Made by a program: the position numbers and the translations under genes. From positions 124,001 to 188,000 of the forward strand of contig LVLI01000101.1 of the NCBI GenBank assembly GCA_001687465.1: a stretch of 64,000 nucleotides of DNA, read 5' to 3'. This DNA comes from Halocafeteria seosinensis (taxonomy: Eukaryota; Sar; Bigyra; Bicosoecida). This document shows positions 1 to 12,200 of this stretch, piece by piece (within the stretch, counting starts at the first letter, position 1; every line of letters begins with the position of its first letter). The notes below the pieces were generated by a model that worked only from the letters and a program-made list of their open reading frames with translations, was not told where the DNA came from and did not search any database.

Positions 1-478
1 CGCTGCAATTTTGGTAATCAGTTCTTCCCTTTCCTTCTCTAATTTTTCACGCTGCTTGGGTGGTATTGCTACCGGTATCAGTACTTCGTCATTTTCCTCG
101 TTTTCGGTCTCGTGAGAGTGTTGCTGCGCCTGCTGTTGCTTCTTCTCCTGTTGATACCGTTCCTTTGCTTTCAATTCGATAAAGACATCATTCATCTGCG
201 GCACGTACAACTCTATATGACTTGCAGCTCACAAATAAAGCAAATCCTACATCATCTCTTACCAAGGAATCGTGTTGCCGAGCTCTTACAAACCATCCTG
301 CCGCCAGCATAGCCGGCATCCAGACCACCACTGCAAGGGAGGAAAATGAAGAAAAGTGTGCAAAGGACCGTATCCATGTCCACTTCCCATATATAACGAA
401 CGTACGTATCGTAGCAAACTTCCTCCCTGAAGGTCCTATCCTCGGAAAAGCCTCCTTCAGCCACTCCGAGTTAAACAT
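1..478 (-). CDS. Unknown protein, 5' part (runs off left edge)
   Basis: Three exons can be joined in one frame: 478-402, 330-263 and 212 to the window edge. The start ATG at 478-476 opens MFNSEWLKEAF. The second intron has a good donor (G|GTAAGA) and restores the frame exactly. The first needs a GTTCGT donor, which is weaker. The product has a Gly-rich stretch (GGLDAGYAGG) followed by a Lys/Gln/Glu-rich, probably coiled-coil segment containing ELKAKERYQQ. It is still open at position 1, so the C-terminus is missing. I do not recognise the family and assign no function. The gene is transcribed away from the MetAP locus. Confidence 0.5.
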
Positions 479-639
479 GGCCCTCTCTCAAGAGTTTACA
501 GCTAGCCATGAGAGAAAAAGACACGAAAAAGAATATAGGCAATCGTTAATCAAATTCAGAACGTAATCCAGCCCAAGCAAGGCTCAAGGGAAGGTGGTTG
601 AAGTTCCGGGCACCCATACAGGGAAGCGGGGAAAGTGTG

Positions 640-1086
640 GAGGTCAATGAGATCACGGGGACAAATGTATGTAATGCACCCGACTGTGGGAAGCTGTCGA
701 AAATGCGCTGCCCCACGTGTAAGAAATTGGTATCCCTGGCGGGTAGGAAACGTTGGCGAGGAATCGAGATAGCCAATTGGCTACTTAATGTCTGTCCGTC
801 TTCTTCCTTTGTGGCCAGTGGTAAACCAGCTACTGCATACTACACCCAATGTACCCCACTATGCGCCCAACAAAGCTATAGGTAAAATGAGACCAGGACA
901 CACCTTCACCATAGGACCAATGTAATGATTAATGCGGGATCGCCAAATGATTCGCAGACAACTGGACAGCTGCAACAGTAGATGGCAAACGCTCAGCACA
1001 ATCTGAGCATTCTTTTCTGGTCATTGAAAACGGAATGGAAATTCTGACAGCCTGATCTGGAGATCCTAGAGATCACATGGGGTGAT
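640..1086 (+). pseudogene. Decayed methionine aminopeptidase copy
   Basis: This stretch is a broken copy of the intact gene just downstream. Positions 661-725 repeat the N-terminal zinc-finger exon (NVCNAPDCGK, then CPTCKK). Positions 825-1080 repeat the last exon (VNQL, then HYAPNKA and MRPGHTFT). The middle of the gene, with exons 2-5 and most metal ligands, is absent. The last-exon part carries a frame change after GPM and several stops. Conserved words and their order show common origin. The start-proximal and end-proximal pieces are joined with only a short spacer, so a large internal deletion is the simplest explanation. No product is expected. Confidence 0.85.
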
Positions 1087-1317
1087 CAGAGGCTAAAACT
1101 TCCAAGAGTTGGAAAACCAGTGCAATGCAAGAAAAGATTGCTTGAATATTACAATTGCTCATCATGCCTAGTGGAAAATTCTGTGGCGCATCGGTAATAC
1201 ATATTTATGTCATTTGCACTAGCGTATATTGTCTAACTGTCTCCGTCGCATATCAGAAAGTGCTGATTTGGACAGCCAAGTCTTCAGCCACCAGTACTGA
1301 CGCAGCATTTGGGTACA

Positions 1318-2918
1318 ATGAGCGCTACAGAAGCCTCACACGCCTCTGAAGAGGCGTCCACAGGGGCATCGTCTGGATCAACAAACGTGTGTAATACTCC
1401 GGGTTGTGGGAAGCCGTCCAAAATGCGCTGTCCCACGTGTAAAAAGCTTGGAATTCCAGGGGGGTACTTCTGTGAACAAGAATGTTTCAAGAACTATTGG
1501 CCTTCCCAGTACGTGTATTCAGTGGAATGACGCCCCGATAGGTCGAAGTCTACGGTATGCATGAAGTTTACGTTGTGTTGGAGTGCTTATGCTGTTCCTG
1601 CAGTAAAGTGTTGCACAAGAAATTCAAAGACGCCGTCAAGCAGTACCAGAATTCGGCGATGATGGATGACAAGACGGCAAGGTAAGCCTCCATGTTGCAA
1701 TATATGTATATCGAACTCGGTATTGACATGCTCACAATGGTATTCAGACGTATGCGAAAAGGGACATTTGAAGACTACGAGTTCACCGGCCCACTACGAC
1801 CTGGCAACGTGTCAACGCAATTGACTGTGCCTGACCATATTGGGAAGCCGGACTATGCTGAAGACTGTGAGTGTGCTTTCTTCCTTGATACTCGACCAAA
1901 TGCGTGCGTGAACTATATCTATGGTATCTTCAGCTATTCCCGATGGAGAACTTGCTTTGCGAGGGAGCACCAAGATCCATACAAACTCAGAGGAGGAAAT
2001 CGCCATAATGCGAGAAGCTGGACGAATTGCACGCGAAGTGCTAGAAGCTGGAGCAAATCAATTGAAAGTAGGAGCGACAGGGGATGATGTTGACAAAGCT
2101 GTGTTCAATGCTTGCATGGAAAAGAATGTATATCCAAGCCCTTTGAATTATCACGGCTTTCCGAAGAGTGTGTGCGTATCTACAAACGAAGTGATCTGCC
2201 ATGGAATACCTGACGATAGACCTTTTCAAGATGGAGATATCGTTAATCTGGATATCACTATATATCACAAGTAAGTCATAGCAAGCCTTACACGGTTGTG
2301 ATACATATGCGATGGTGTTTCCCATCTCCAATCTACCAGAGGACATCATGCCGACTTGAATGAAACATTCTTTATAGGAAACGTTGACGAGGAATCAAGG
2401 CGACTTGTTCGCACAGCATTCGAGTCCCTCAGTGAAGCTACTAAACTAATACGTCCGGGGACCATGTATCGGCAGTTGGGCCAGGCAATCACTAAGATAA
2501 CAAATCACGAAAGGTTTAGTGTTGTAAAGAGCTACTGCGGTCACGGTAAGTAGGACTGAGAATCCTCATTTTTTAAACCTGCGGCATAAGTTTGAAAATT
2601 CGGTTTTGCTCTTTTGTTGAGACAGGCGTGAACCAGCTCTTCCATACAACACCGAGTGTTCCTCACTACGCTCGTAACAAAGCTGTTGGGATAATGAGGC
2701 CCGGACACACGTTTACCATTGAGCCGATGATTAATGCGGGAACACCTCATGATGCCTTGTGGCCGGATCAATGGACAGCTGTTACAGTGGACGGAAAACG
2801 TTCTGCCCAATTCGAGCACTCTTTCCTTGTCACCGAGGACGGGGTGGAAATCTTGACGGCGCGGCCTGGAGACCCCAGAGATCACATGGTGTGGTCCGAG
2901 GACTATTTGCAGCGATGA
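1318..2918 (+). CDS. Methionine aminopeptidase type 1
   Basis: Removes the initiator methionine from nascent cytosolic proteins. Six exons (1318-1508, 1604-1681, 1748-1866, 1934-2270, 2340-2545, 2626-2918) join to 1224 nt, giving 407 aa, the usual size for eukaryotic MetAP1. The N-terminus has the ribosome-associated zinc finger (C25, C30, C38, C41, C52, C56 region, MYND-like). The pita-bread catalytic domain follows, with its metal ligands visible: Asp in NLDITIYH, Asp in HADLNETF, His in CGHGVNQL, Glu in FTIEPM and Glu in QFEHSF. The start chosen is ATG 1318; a TTG nine bases upstream is in frame but not needed. A degenerate copy lies immediately upstream. Confidence 0.96.
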
Positions 2919-2996
2919 ATACACTCCAAAACATGAATTACTAGGCATAGTGTAACGGTCCCATTTATTGTTCTAAAAAAATTATTTGGAGCAACG

Positions 2997-5900
2997 CTAT
3001 TTCTTTCGCTTAGGTCTAAACTTTTTCCTTTGGCCTGTCCCTGAACTGACTAGGTTGTTAGGATTTTGTCCGCCTGGCTGAGGGGCGGTCTGAATCGACA
3101 AGCCAGGAGCTTGGCCTTCAGAATTTCCGAAAGAAGTTTGAGCGCCGGAAAACAATGATTGGCCTCCGCCACCAGTGCTGCCCATAGCATTATAGGCTGG
3201 TTGCGAGCTGAAACCTGAAGGGGTCTGGTTAGAGCTTGCGGGCGAGGGTTGAGGCAGGCCGCCTTGGTTGGACAAGAATGTGGGTGCTTGCGGGTTTGTC
3301 TGACCAAAACCCCCGAACAAGGATTGGGAAGTGGAGGACGATCCCTGGCCCCCACTACCGCCCCCAAATAGGTTTGCATTTTTGTTGGAGCCCGAGAACA
3401 AGCTTGCACTAGCTTGCTGCAAGTTATTTGCGGAGCTGAAGGGGAGCGCAGAGCTGTCCGTGGATACAGCATCGTTCGAGTTGGATCCGAAGATGCTGGC
3501 CTGCGGGGCTGGAGGCTGCGAGTTGCTTACCGGGAAATTTGTAGCGCCCTTTGAAAACGGATTGGCATTGCTTTCCATAAAACTCTTGTTGCCAGTTGTA
3601 TTAGACTCGTGCCCAAGAAAGCTACCTGTACTAGCATTTTGGTTATCTGTTTCCGGTTTTCCAAAAGAGGAACTAAACAAAGACCCCACTTTATTTTCGC
3701 TGGTAGAGCCTCCACGGGAAGGGTTGCTCTGCCACTGTGAGCTGGTATTAGTGTTAGAAAAGAGCGAACTGGAAGGATATGCACCTACTGACGTGCTTGC
3801 GTTGGACGAAGAAGTCGTGCCGATACCCGAGAAAATGTTGCCAGCAGCAGACGATGTAGGTAGAGTTGATGCCGTTTCAGTCTTCGCCGTAGAAAAACTA
3901 CCCCCAAAGAGACTACTGCTCTGAGAGTGCGTTGCAACAGCACTCATAGTATGAGACGTAGAAACTGCCGAATTCGCATTGCCAACTCCGAAGAACGACG
4001 AACTCTCTTTATCCGGAAAGCTCGTTGTGGAAGGGGGTTTACTCCAAAAACTATCCTCAGTCTTGAATGAGGAACCACTAGAAACAGAGAAAAGAGACGT
4101 GGCTTTTGGTAACTCCGTAGCATTGTTGGATCCTAATGATGTCGTTGTCTTCACCTGCAGCGTCTCGGCACCGGTGCTTTCACTGGCAGAAGCAGTGTTG
4201 GCATAGGCGCTACTAACTTCTTGTCTAAATAATGATGGGCCTGAATCCGTTTTGTTGTCGCTTTCAGCAAATGCGCTGCTAGCCCAAGTAGTGCGCGACT
4301 GAGCGAATGAATTAGCAGGTGTTGTCGAGGTAGTAGTGGTGTTCGTCGCAGATGGTCCGGCGAAGGACTTGTCGGTGTCGTACTGCTCCTTGTTAATATT
4401 GGCGAAAAAATTCGGACTTGTTGAGCTCTGTACGGGAAAGGATGAGTCCTTGTTCAGCAGGGAGCTTCCAGTCGAATTCAGGCTTGGTGCCGTGTCTATT
4501 GTTGGATGAGCATCTGCTCTCGCTCGTCGCTTCTTGTTCGAGCCTTCGTTTGTTCGATCCTGGGTAGAAACCTCGCCTCGCTCTTCATTTGTAACGGAGT
4601 TCCTCTCATCTCTAGTTTCCGTTTTCTCAATAAAACCAAATACGCTGTCTTGAGTATTGCTGGCAGAAGTACCGCCTGGTGTCCCAGCTAGGCCACTTGG
4701 AGGGATCGTAACACATGCGGAACTACTATTTCTCGTCAACGGTGGCGGTCTCGAAGAATTTCGTCGTCTTCGCTTTGACTTGGTTTCTTTAGAACCTCGC
4801 TCTTTGCCACGGCGCTTATCTACACTCCTCCTATCCGTCCTTCTTATGCGTCTGGCATTTCGTTCGCTAATAGGCACTGGGAAATCCAATTCGTCTTCAG
4901 AGCTGCTATCAGAGTCATCAGACAAAAACTCCCGGTTACGTTTGCTCCCAGACAGTGCTTCTTCATACATTTCATAAAAAGCTTCCACGATCTCCTTGCG
5001 AATCTGCTTCCTTCGTTTCCGGGATATATTTTCATCATAATTTACCCGACTAAGAGCTTCCCTCTTTGCAGAGTCTTGATCACTCTCGCTTCTCTTTCTC
5101 TTCGGCGCGGACGTTTGCTGAGCCAGAATTAGTTCATGATGGTTTAATACATTTTCATCTTGGGGCTGTTTAGAGTTCGCATTATATTCTTGACGTTGTT
5201 TTTGGATGTCACCTACGGCACCTTGAGTTGCAGAGTCCGCTCGCATGGAATGAAGTTCACTGTCACCGGGAGCTGGTCTTGTTTGATCTCCAACGATGTC
5301 CGTAAAACGTTGCGAGTTGAGTCCATCGCCTACTAACGAAGTCGCCGTACTTGGACCTATGCCCCCATTTACCGACTCTGAGCCCACGGTTCCGGAGGTA
5401 CGTGCTTCTTGATGTTCCGGATTATGTCTCTGTTCCCAGTCGGTTGCAGGAGGGCCTATATAAGGGGCAGTCCTGGACGGCGGTGTCTGAGCGCGTAATA
5501 ACGACAAAGAGGTCGTACCCGACAGCTTCTCGTTGTCTTGAAACAATTGTGACGACCCCAACTGGGATCGGGAGAACGTCTTGTCTGCATGATCTCCACT
5601 CCAGACTTCCGGTCGTTGGTGTAAGGAATGGCTTGATACTCTGCTTTGCCCGTCCCCCCGACCGTAATCCCCATTATCTTGGCTTTCCATAGTGGGCCAT
5701 CTGCTGGAGGATCGCTTGCCATATGAGTCGACGTCGGTAGCATCGTGGGGCGTGTTGCGAGCCCTGAGAGTAGATGACGGCGGGGACTGTCTAAAGGACA
5801 CCGTGCTATCTGCAGATACCATGAGCAAAAGAGAGGTTCAATACTGATCATTAGACACGCAACAATGATAAACAACGATTGCTTTAACCGTACCTCTTCG

Positions 5901-6359
5901 ACTCCCGCTAGTTGGAACTTGTTTCCTCCGGCCACTATCTGAAGCCCTCCTGCTCGGAGTATTCAGACTTGTATGGGAGAACGATATTGGTTGTTGTCGA
6001 ATTGGTACACTGCACCCGGTAAGAGAAACCCTGAAAAGTAAAGAGCGACAATCTGCTAATCAACAGATTCATCATATTAAAACTCACCTCTTAGTGGCAG
6101 CGTTCTGCCAGTTCCTTACTAGGCCAAGCGCCAATGCAAGGAACACACCCAACAGGAGGGCATTCCACCCTATACTAAACACGTCCCACGAAGATGACGA
6201 AGGGGTTGTTGTTAAGTTTGATGACCCATGTGCATATTGAACAGCTCCCAGTAACAATACGCTCAGCGTCGTCGTAAGGTGAGAAGCCATGTTGGTCGCC
6301 ATAAGCAAACGATTCCCCCTTTGTCGTCCTCTATTTCCCTCCGAGTTCGATCGATACAT
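2997..6359 (-). CDS. FG-repeat nucleoporin with N-terminal membrane anchor (POM121-like layout)
   Basis: Exons 6359-6088, 6030-5894 and 5809-2997 join in frame to 1073 aa. The N-terminus has a hydrophobic stretch near residues 32-41 and a clear transmembrane helix near 66-81 (ALLLGVFLALALGLV). A Ser/Arg-rich basic part follows. The middle holds a very basic, acidic-patched segment (KRRKQIRKEIVEAFYEMYEEAL, split here by reading) with nuclear-localisation character. The C-terminal third carries scattered FG motifs in SLFGG, SFFGVG, SIFGSN, NLFGGG and SLFGGFG contexts, and ends with a basic GQRKKFRPKRKK tail. FG repeats line the nuclear pore channel and bind importins. The membrane helix would anchor the protein in the pore membrane, as in vertebrate POM121. 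That comparison is of architecture only. An alternative start is the ATG at 6302 (MATNMASHL). Confidence 0.8.
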
Positions 6360-7161
6360 TCCCACGGTCAGAGTGCCAGAGCCTTCCGTGAATTTTATCT
6401 TCCCTTACTAACTCGCCTAAGAAGAGTATGTATAATTTAGTAAAGGGCAAGTTAAACGCCAATGAAAAGTCTCTGTTCATGGACACAAGAACGCACTCAA
6501 TATAGCTTTAGGTTAATTAAGCCGTTTGCGAGTACCTTTCGTCCACTTCTAAGCATACTCATGCACATAGCTAGACAACCCTAAAGCGCGAGTGTATAAT
6601 GAAGCAAGAGTAAAGGGTCTTTCAAAAGACGTGGGAAAGTGTGTCAGAATTTCCGAACAATCAATACTGGGAGTTAGACAAGAAGTGAAATTTTTGCCTG
6701 GGCACATTTTCCGAGCTGAAAATTCGCGGCGCAACAACTGAGTGGAACGTTGTTCAGGCAACGCATATGTGCGATACTTCTTCATGGCGAAAGTGCCATT
6801 AGGAGTTAGTGCTTATCGACCCAGTTAACCGAGAATTCTCGGGCCATTTTGAGAACTCTGTGACCCAAAAATAACGTCAAAAGAAGAGTCTTAAAACACG
6901 GAACAGTATGAAGAAATAATTCATTTATGTCGTGTTTTCATGAATCACGAGTCGATGGGCTGCAACATTGGATTCCTCCCCAGACTGACAGAGAGGGACC
7001 CCAGTTGGCTTCGGCAATCCGGCACGGATCGATCCGGGCCCTGAATAGTTGAAGGTCCGGGTTTGAACAGTGTTATACAGGGTTTATTGGATCGGTTCTG
7101 AGTTTTTCACCCTCTTATTCTCACCGTATATAAGAATTTCTGTTCCCGCGAATCCGAAACG
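6360..7161. other. Intergenic region between divergent genes
   Basis: About 0.8 kb separating the starts of the nucleoporin (-) and the PP2C gene (+). It presumably holds both promoters. I see no convincing gene, RNA gene or repeat. Only short, patternless reading frames occur. Confidence 0.6.
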
Positions 7162-9994
7162 ATGGGGAATCAACCGAGCTTGGCCAAGGAACAGCATGCC
7201 TATGAGACAGACGATCTTCGAATTGGCACGGCTGAAATGAAGGGATGGAGGGCAGACATGGAGGTACGTTAGCTCCCCTTTTAAACCTGTTTTTTGAAGC
7301 CTTCGTCGGCATGATTGCACTCTACTTTCCATGACCAAAATGCTCTACAGGATGCTTGTGTATGCTGCGAGTCTCTGCCGGGAAAACCAGACTGTGCGTT
7401 ATTGGCAGTCTTCGATGGACATGGAGGTGATACCATTGCCAAAGCATGGTAAGTGCAAAATTGAAGTATGGGCGTTTACAAGTGTATACTCTCGATGGAA
7501 GTGGTCTCATTATCATGCTAGTTTTGTTCAGCGCTGAAAAAGTTGTTGATGTTCTTGAAAATGTACCGGGCTATCGGGAAGCCGACAGCGAGGACAAGTG
7601 GAAGGCTGTATGCTACCAGTTATTTGTTAAACTGGATGAAATTTTAAAGGAAGAATACCCCCAAGAGGGAGACCGAACAGGCGCTACCGCGGCAGTAGTT
7701 GTCGTCACTCCGACGACGATAATCTCAGCGTCAGCCGGGGACAGCCGAGCTGTACTCGCCTTGAAGGGGGAGGAAGATGATCATATCTGTTTATCGGCGG
7801 ATCACAAGCCTACTCAAGTACGTTATAAGTGCATTTGTATCCAGAATTTTCCATCTTTGGTAAAGTTGCGGGAACTGCAGGATGAAGAGACTCAGCGGAT
7901 CGAGAATGCAGGAGCAGCAGTATTGTTAGGAAGAGTGAATGGGGAACTGGCTGTCAGCCGAGCATTCGGAGATTTTTGCTACAAAACAAGCAAGGATCTA
8001 CCGCTCGATCAACAGGCTGTAAGCTTGCCTAAATTTCCTGTTCATTTTGATACTAACGGACATTCACTAAACTTATTCGAATCCAGGTAACCGCGGCACC
8101 GTACATCTATGCCCACTCTCGTACAGGCGGCGAACAAGCTATTATAATAGCTTGCGACGGCATTTGGGATGTTATGGATAATAAGGAAGTCTCTGATTTC
8201 GTAAGGCACCGCCTTGAAAAGGGGCGCAGAGACATGAAAAAGTTATGCGCGAGCTTGGTCGACACATGCCTCGGTGAAGGTAGTCGAGACAACATGACCG
8301 CTATTATTGGTGCTTTCAGAGGCTATTTAGCTCAGCTAGGCTTTTCTGACGACGAATCACCACCTCCTAGCCCGTGTCCACATGATTTTCGTGATATGGG
8401 CTCGCAATCTCCAGATTCCGAGGATGATGAACACGATAGGGAACCAGAGTCTCCCGATGATGATGCAGCGGCCAACTCACCATCTGATGACGAGGGAGAA
8501 GAGTACAACGGTAGTTATGCGAAACAGGAGAGCGCCGGCTACAGAGTCCAAATGAATACTACTGCTTCAGATGATGAACAGGTAGCCACTTTGGAAGAAG
8601 CCTTACGCAAGTCCGAAGAGGAAGAACATTGGCGGGAGTTGAATGAAAATGAAATGTATGACGACTCAGCAAAGCTAGGTGATGTAATGAGACTCAACGG
8701 AAGCTTTCGACGAAAAGATGATGGCGAACATCATGTTAGTTCGGTTGTTTCTAGTACCGATAGTGAAGGCTCTCGTTCATCCGGAGGCCCGGATCAACAT
8801 GAAGAGGAGAGCAGCTTGTGGCAGAATGGAGGTGGTAATCATGTACTTACCCGTTCCCAGCGGAAGTCAGATGAGCCTGATGCAAGTCAGCATCTTGGCA
8901 GTACCGTGTACTCAAGGTATCGGCACTTGGCCGGTGCGGGTGAGGAACGAAGCGGTGGGTCTAACGCAAGACATAGAGAGGTGACCTCAGATGATGCGTT
9001 GGCCAAGTCTGCTACGGAACGACGCCGAAGGGCACAAGAACGCTTTCTCACTAGGCTGCAGCAATCTTTGAATGGAGACGATGGGAAAGGGACATATTTT
9101 TCAAGAACAACACGTCATGTGGATTCCTCTGAGTTAAGCCACAAATGCACGCCGACAGATCAGCTGTACAGGGCAACCGATCAACCAGTGAAACAGCAGA
9201 GGAAAGCCGGGAATACGCATGTAGCAGTGCGAACAGAGGGACGTGATATAGATGTTACACCATCCACGCACCAGCACTTCTATAGTCCGATACCGGTTGT
9301 TAAGGTTGGGAACCCGTCCGCGAAACAGGCAACCAAAAATGCAAGGCCCAGGTCAATACCACCGACACATAGGAGACCAAATAGTGAAAAAACTACTCGA
9401 ATAGAAGCGAAACCTCGACCGAATAAAGACAGCAAACAACAGCGTGCTATCTCCAGCACGCCGCGCGCACGTAGCTCCCGCCCGCGGAAAAGGAAGTCTC
9501 AACCACCGCAAAGCGATCATAAGTCGACCCATGCCAACAGCTCATCGCGGAGGACCTTTACACGAGACGTAGATCCAGTAGACCCGACATGGATCTCGAG
9601 ATTTCTTAGCGACAACACTGAAGGAGTAGAGAGAGGAACTCAAACAGCAAGGCCGGTTCCTCGCTTCCAGGCTTCGAAAAACCGGCAGCGCGTCCCAAAT
9701 GCGACTATACGAAAAGCGGACAATAAACCAGCTACACGCAATCCTGTGCGAGCCGGAAAGGGACATGAAAATTCGAACACCCAACGGGTTTCCAGGGTTG
9801 CTGGGAGGAGCAAACCGTCGACTGAGAAGACACGACGGATAAGACCAACGCCACAGTCAGCAAATGCAAACGCAGATTCGTTAGTTAGTAACACCCCGGC
9901 AAGTTCTATTAAAAAAGTGCCAAAGCGCACTAAAAGCCGTAGTAAACCCACTCGGCGCCATCAACGAGTAACCGTAGACGATTCAATGTTGTAG
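7162..9994 (+). CDS. PP2C-type Ser/Thr phosphatase with long basic tail
   Basis: Metal-dependent protein phosphatase. Five exons (7162-7263, 7351-7448, 7532-7817, 7881-8018, 8087-9994) give 843 aa. The first third is a complete PP2C domain: MGNQPS start, [10 protein letters not shown] entry, [20 protein letters not shown], the LSADHKPT loop, [17 protein letters not shown] and GSRDNMT. The metal-binding Asp and Gly residues are all present. The MGN start could be N-myristoylated, as in several PP2Cs. Residues after about 270 form a low-complexity tail. It is first acidic (Asp/Glu/Ser-rich) and then strongly Arg/Lys/Ser-rich. The tail has no domain I recognise and is much longer than in typical family members; it may serve for targeting or regulation. 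Confidence 0.93.
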
Positions 9995-10069
9995 ACAAAT
10001 TAACAACCTTACCACACCTTCCTTTTCTGCAATCTCGCCCAATTTCACTGGTGCGGCGTGTGTATTGTC

Positions 10070-11655
10070 TTAGTGCTTAGGGTCATCCCCGTCTGAACTT
10101 TGCCCCGTATCATCAATTGTGCTTCCAGTTGAGTCGGAGTCTGAATCATCACACACAAAACGCTCATTTCCTTTCAATTGTTCGCATTCTTGAATACTGA
10201 TGTATTCATTCTCAACACGGAAAACGAGCCATTGGATTCTCCGAAGTACTTCCACTGTTTGGAGCCATAGAGTCCATTCTTCGGGATACTGATGTGGGCT
10301 AATACCAAAAGCCCAGGCCACTCTTCCAAACGCGTTCGTGACCATCGCAACATAGTAAAATTTTTTACTAAACATCGTGCGCGGACGTAATGCGAAGGGC
10401 GAGGTTGTTCGCCATAGTCCCCAGTCCATAGTAACATCCCACACGTAGCAGTAGACTGTCTTTATAACAAGTGCAACTACCCATGCATGATAATAAGGCG
10501 TCTCATGGTTTTTGCCTCCTTGATAGATAGTCAGAGTATCGGTTGCTACCACTGCCAAAGCGCTGGCATACTTAAGAGCATTAACCAGATGCTGATGAGC
10601 CGCCCATCCCCTCTTACCATTCCACAGTGCTTCGAAGTATCGAGACATACACTGTAGAAAACGAAGCCAAAAAGGCAAGGCAGTAGCAAAGGGCAACATA
10701 ACCATATCGTACAGAGTTCCTGTCCCACAGTGTTGATCAGCGGCCCCTGGCTGGAGCCACCCAGTTGTAGCAAGAGAGCACAGACCATACTGAAATCGGT
10801 ATATAGCTGTACCAGCAGAAGTTAAAATATCCGCAACAACGTTTGCGACGAACGTCACTGGATATGCAAAAGGGGCCGCAAAGCATTGTAAGAGCACTCT
10901 CCCTAAAAAGAACCTTGATTGCGGATGCAGCACGCCAGGAAGAGTAAAGAACAAAATGTGCGATACAAGCAAGACGAGCAGTAGCGCCGTGGCAATGCCA
11001 TTGTATTGAGTATCTCTCCAGCCAATGACGAAACATACCGCTGCCGCAGCTAGCTGAAACGAAGCTAATATCGCGGACAATCGCGCAATACCGCTACGAC
11101 GCAGCACATAGCCTCCCTTTAGATTGAACACTCTCGCATAATTTATCCCCGATCTCATCCACAACCGAACATCCATAGCATATCCCCAACCAAACAATGT
11201 AAACATGATCAACGCTGTAAGCAAATAGTACTGCCCCTGCTCGTATGCCGGGAAAACCTTATCGTCGTTGAAGAACGGCAGAACTAAAAACATTGCAATT
11301 TCTGGAACGCGTAATAGCATAGTCTATTCGTGCAGGTAAAACGATCACATATTTCGCCGTACTTACCCACTACAGTCAACAAAAGAGTCCATGTCCACCC
11401 TTTCTTACCCTGATGCAAGAGCCATTGCATCCGGGCATGGTTCGTGTTGTGTATGTGCGCGTCCAGTACTTCCCGCGGCACATGATGGCCATAATGCCGC
11501 TTATGGTGGTATGGACTCTCATCGCCGTTGACGGCGGAGTAGGGAGCCTCTACCTCTCCGAAATACTCCTTCCCTTCCTTCCAATGACCTAATATAGGCA
11601 CCTGCAGCACCTTCATTGCGTCACACATTGTCGTTTTACACGTTTGTTTCTCCAT
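10070..11655 (-). CDS. EXS-domain membrane protein (ERD1/XPR1-like, no SPX domain)
   Basis: Two exons (11655-11367 and 11301-10070) join across a GTAAGT intron to 506 aa. The junction rebuilds a complete first transmembrane helix (WTWTLLLTVV|EIAMFLVLPFF), which supports it. The protein then has the EXS signature in order: RSGINYARVFNL, LPFWLRFLQC, HLVNALKYA, WDVTMDWGL and RRIQWLVFRVENEY. EXS proteins include Golgi ERD1 and the phosphate exporter XPR1/PHO1. There is no SPX domain here; the N-terminal 90 residues are His-rich and unrecognised. This resembles the ERD1 type, so a role in Golgi or phosphate handling is an inference. The C-terminus is a Ser/Asp-rich tail. Confidence 0.88.
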
Positions 11656-12200
11656 TTTCTCGTACCTGATCTTCCCTTCTATTCTTGGCCATGTCCTCCC
11701 CGATCACAGCGTACGCGATGCTGGCCAATAGTCGGTGCAAGTGTCTATACACCGCCGAAAACGACGATAAATACCATCGGACAAAGGTTGACCGGCCGCA
11801 AAGCCCTCCTTTCCTTACCACATGGCTTTCTACTAGATCACACACTTACGGTAGCGCTATACCAGCGTTCATATATCAACTACACTCTTCTTACTATACT
11901 CTCTGAGTGACGGGGGGCGACGTATACAGTGTACTATACACGTGTTACATGGTGTTTCGGAGCGATCCCGGGCGCTACGCCCGGTTTGCTCTCGGCCCGG
12001 ATATCCCAGATATTCATTCACTACACAACATTGCTCCAGCGGTGGGCAGGATAGCATGGTTAAGCCTATCACAAGCGATAGTATTGTTGAAGCGCAGAAG
12101 TTGCCGCTGTGGGACTAAGAATCCCTGGTGGGTGTATTGAGTATTGCAGCCAACGAAAATAAGCGTTGGATATTGTACCGTAATCCCACGCTAAGCAGCG
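11656..12200. other. Intergenic region between divergent genes
   Basis: About 0.5 kb between the EXS gene start (-) and the uracil phosphoribosyltransferase start (+). I see no gene in it. It should contain the promoters of both neighbours. Confidence 0.55.

Noticed and set aside
3331-4206. Long + strand open frames opposite the nucleoporin
   Set aside because: They are shadows of the Ser/Gly/Phe-rich coding strand; composition explains the lack of stops, and no domain is visible.
6990-7080. Possible tRNA B-box (GTTCAAACCC on the minus strand)
   Set aside because: The flanking bases do not form a T-stem, and no A-box lies at the right distance.
10070-11320. EXS gene starting at the ATG at 11320
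   Set aside because: The upstream exon joins in frame through a canonical GTAAGT intron and completes the first membrane helix, so the shorter model is less likely.
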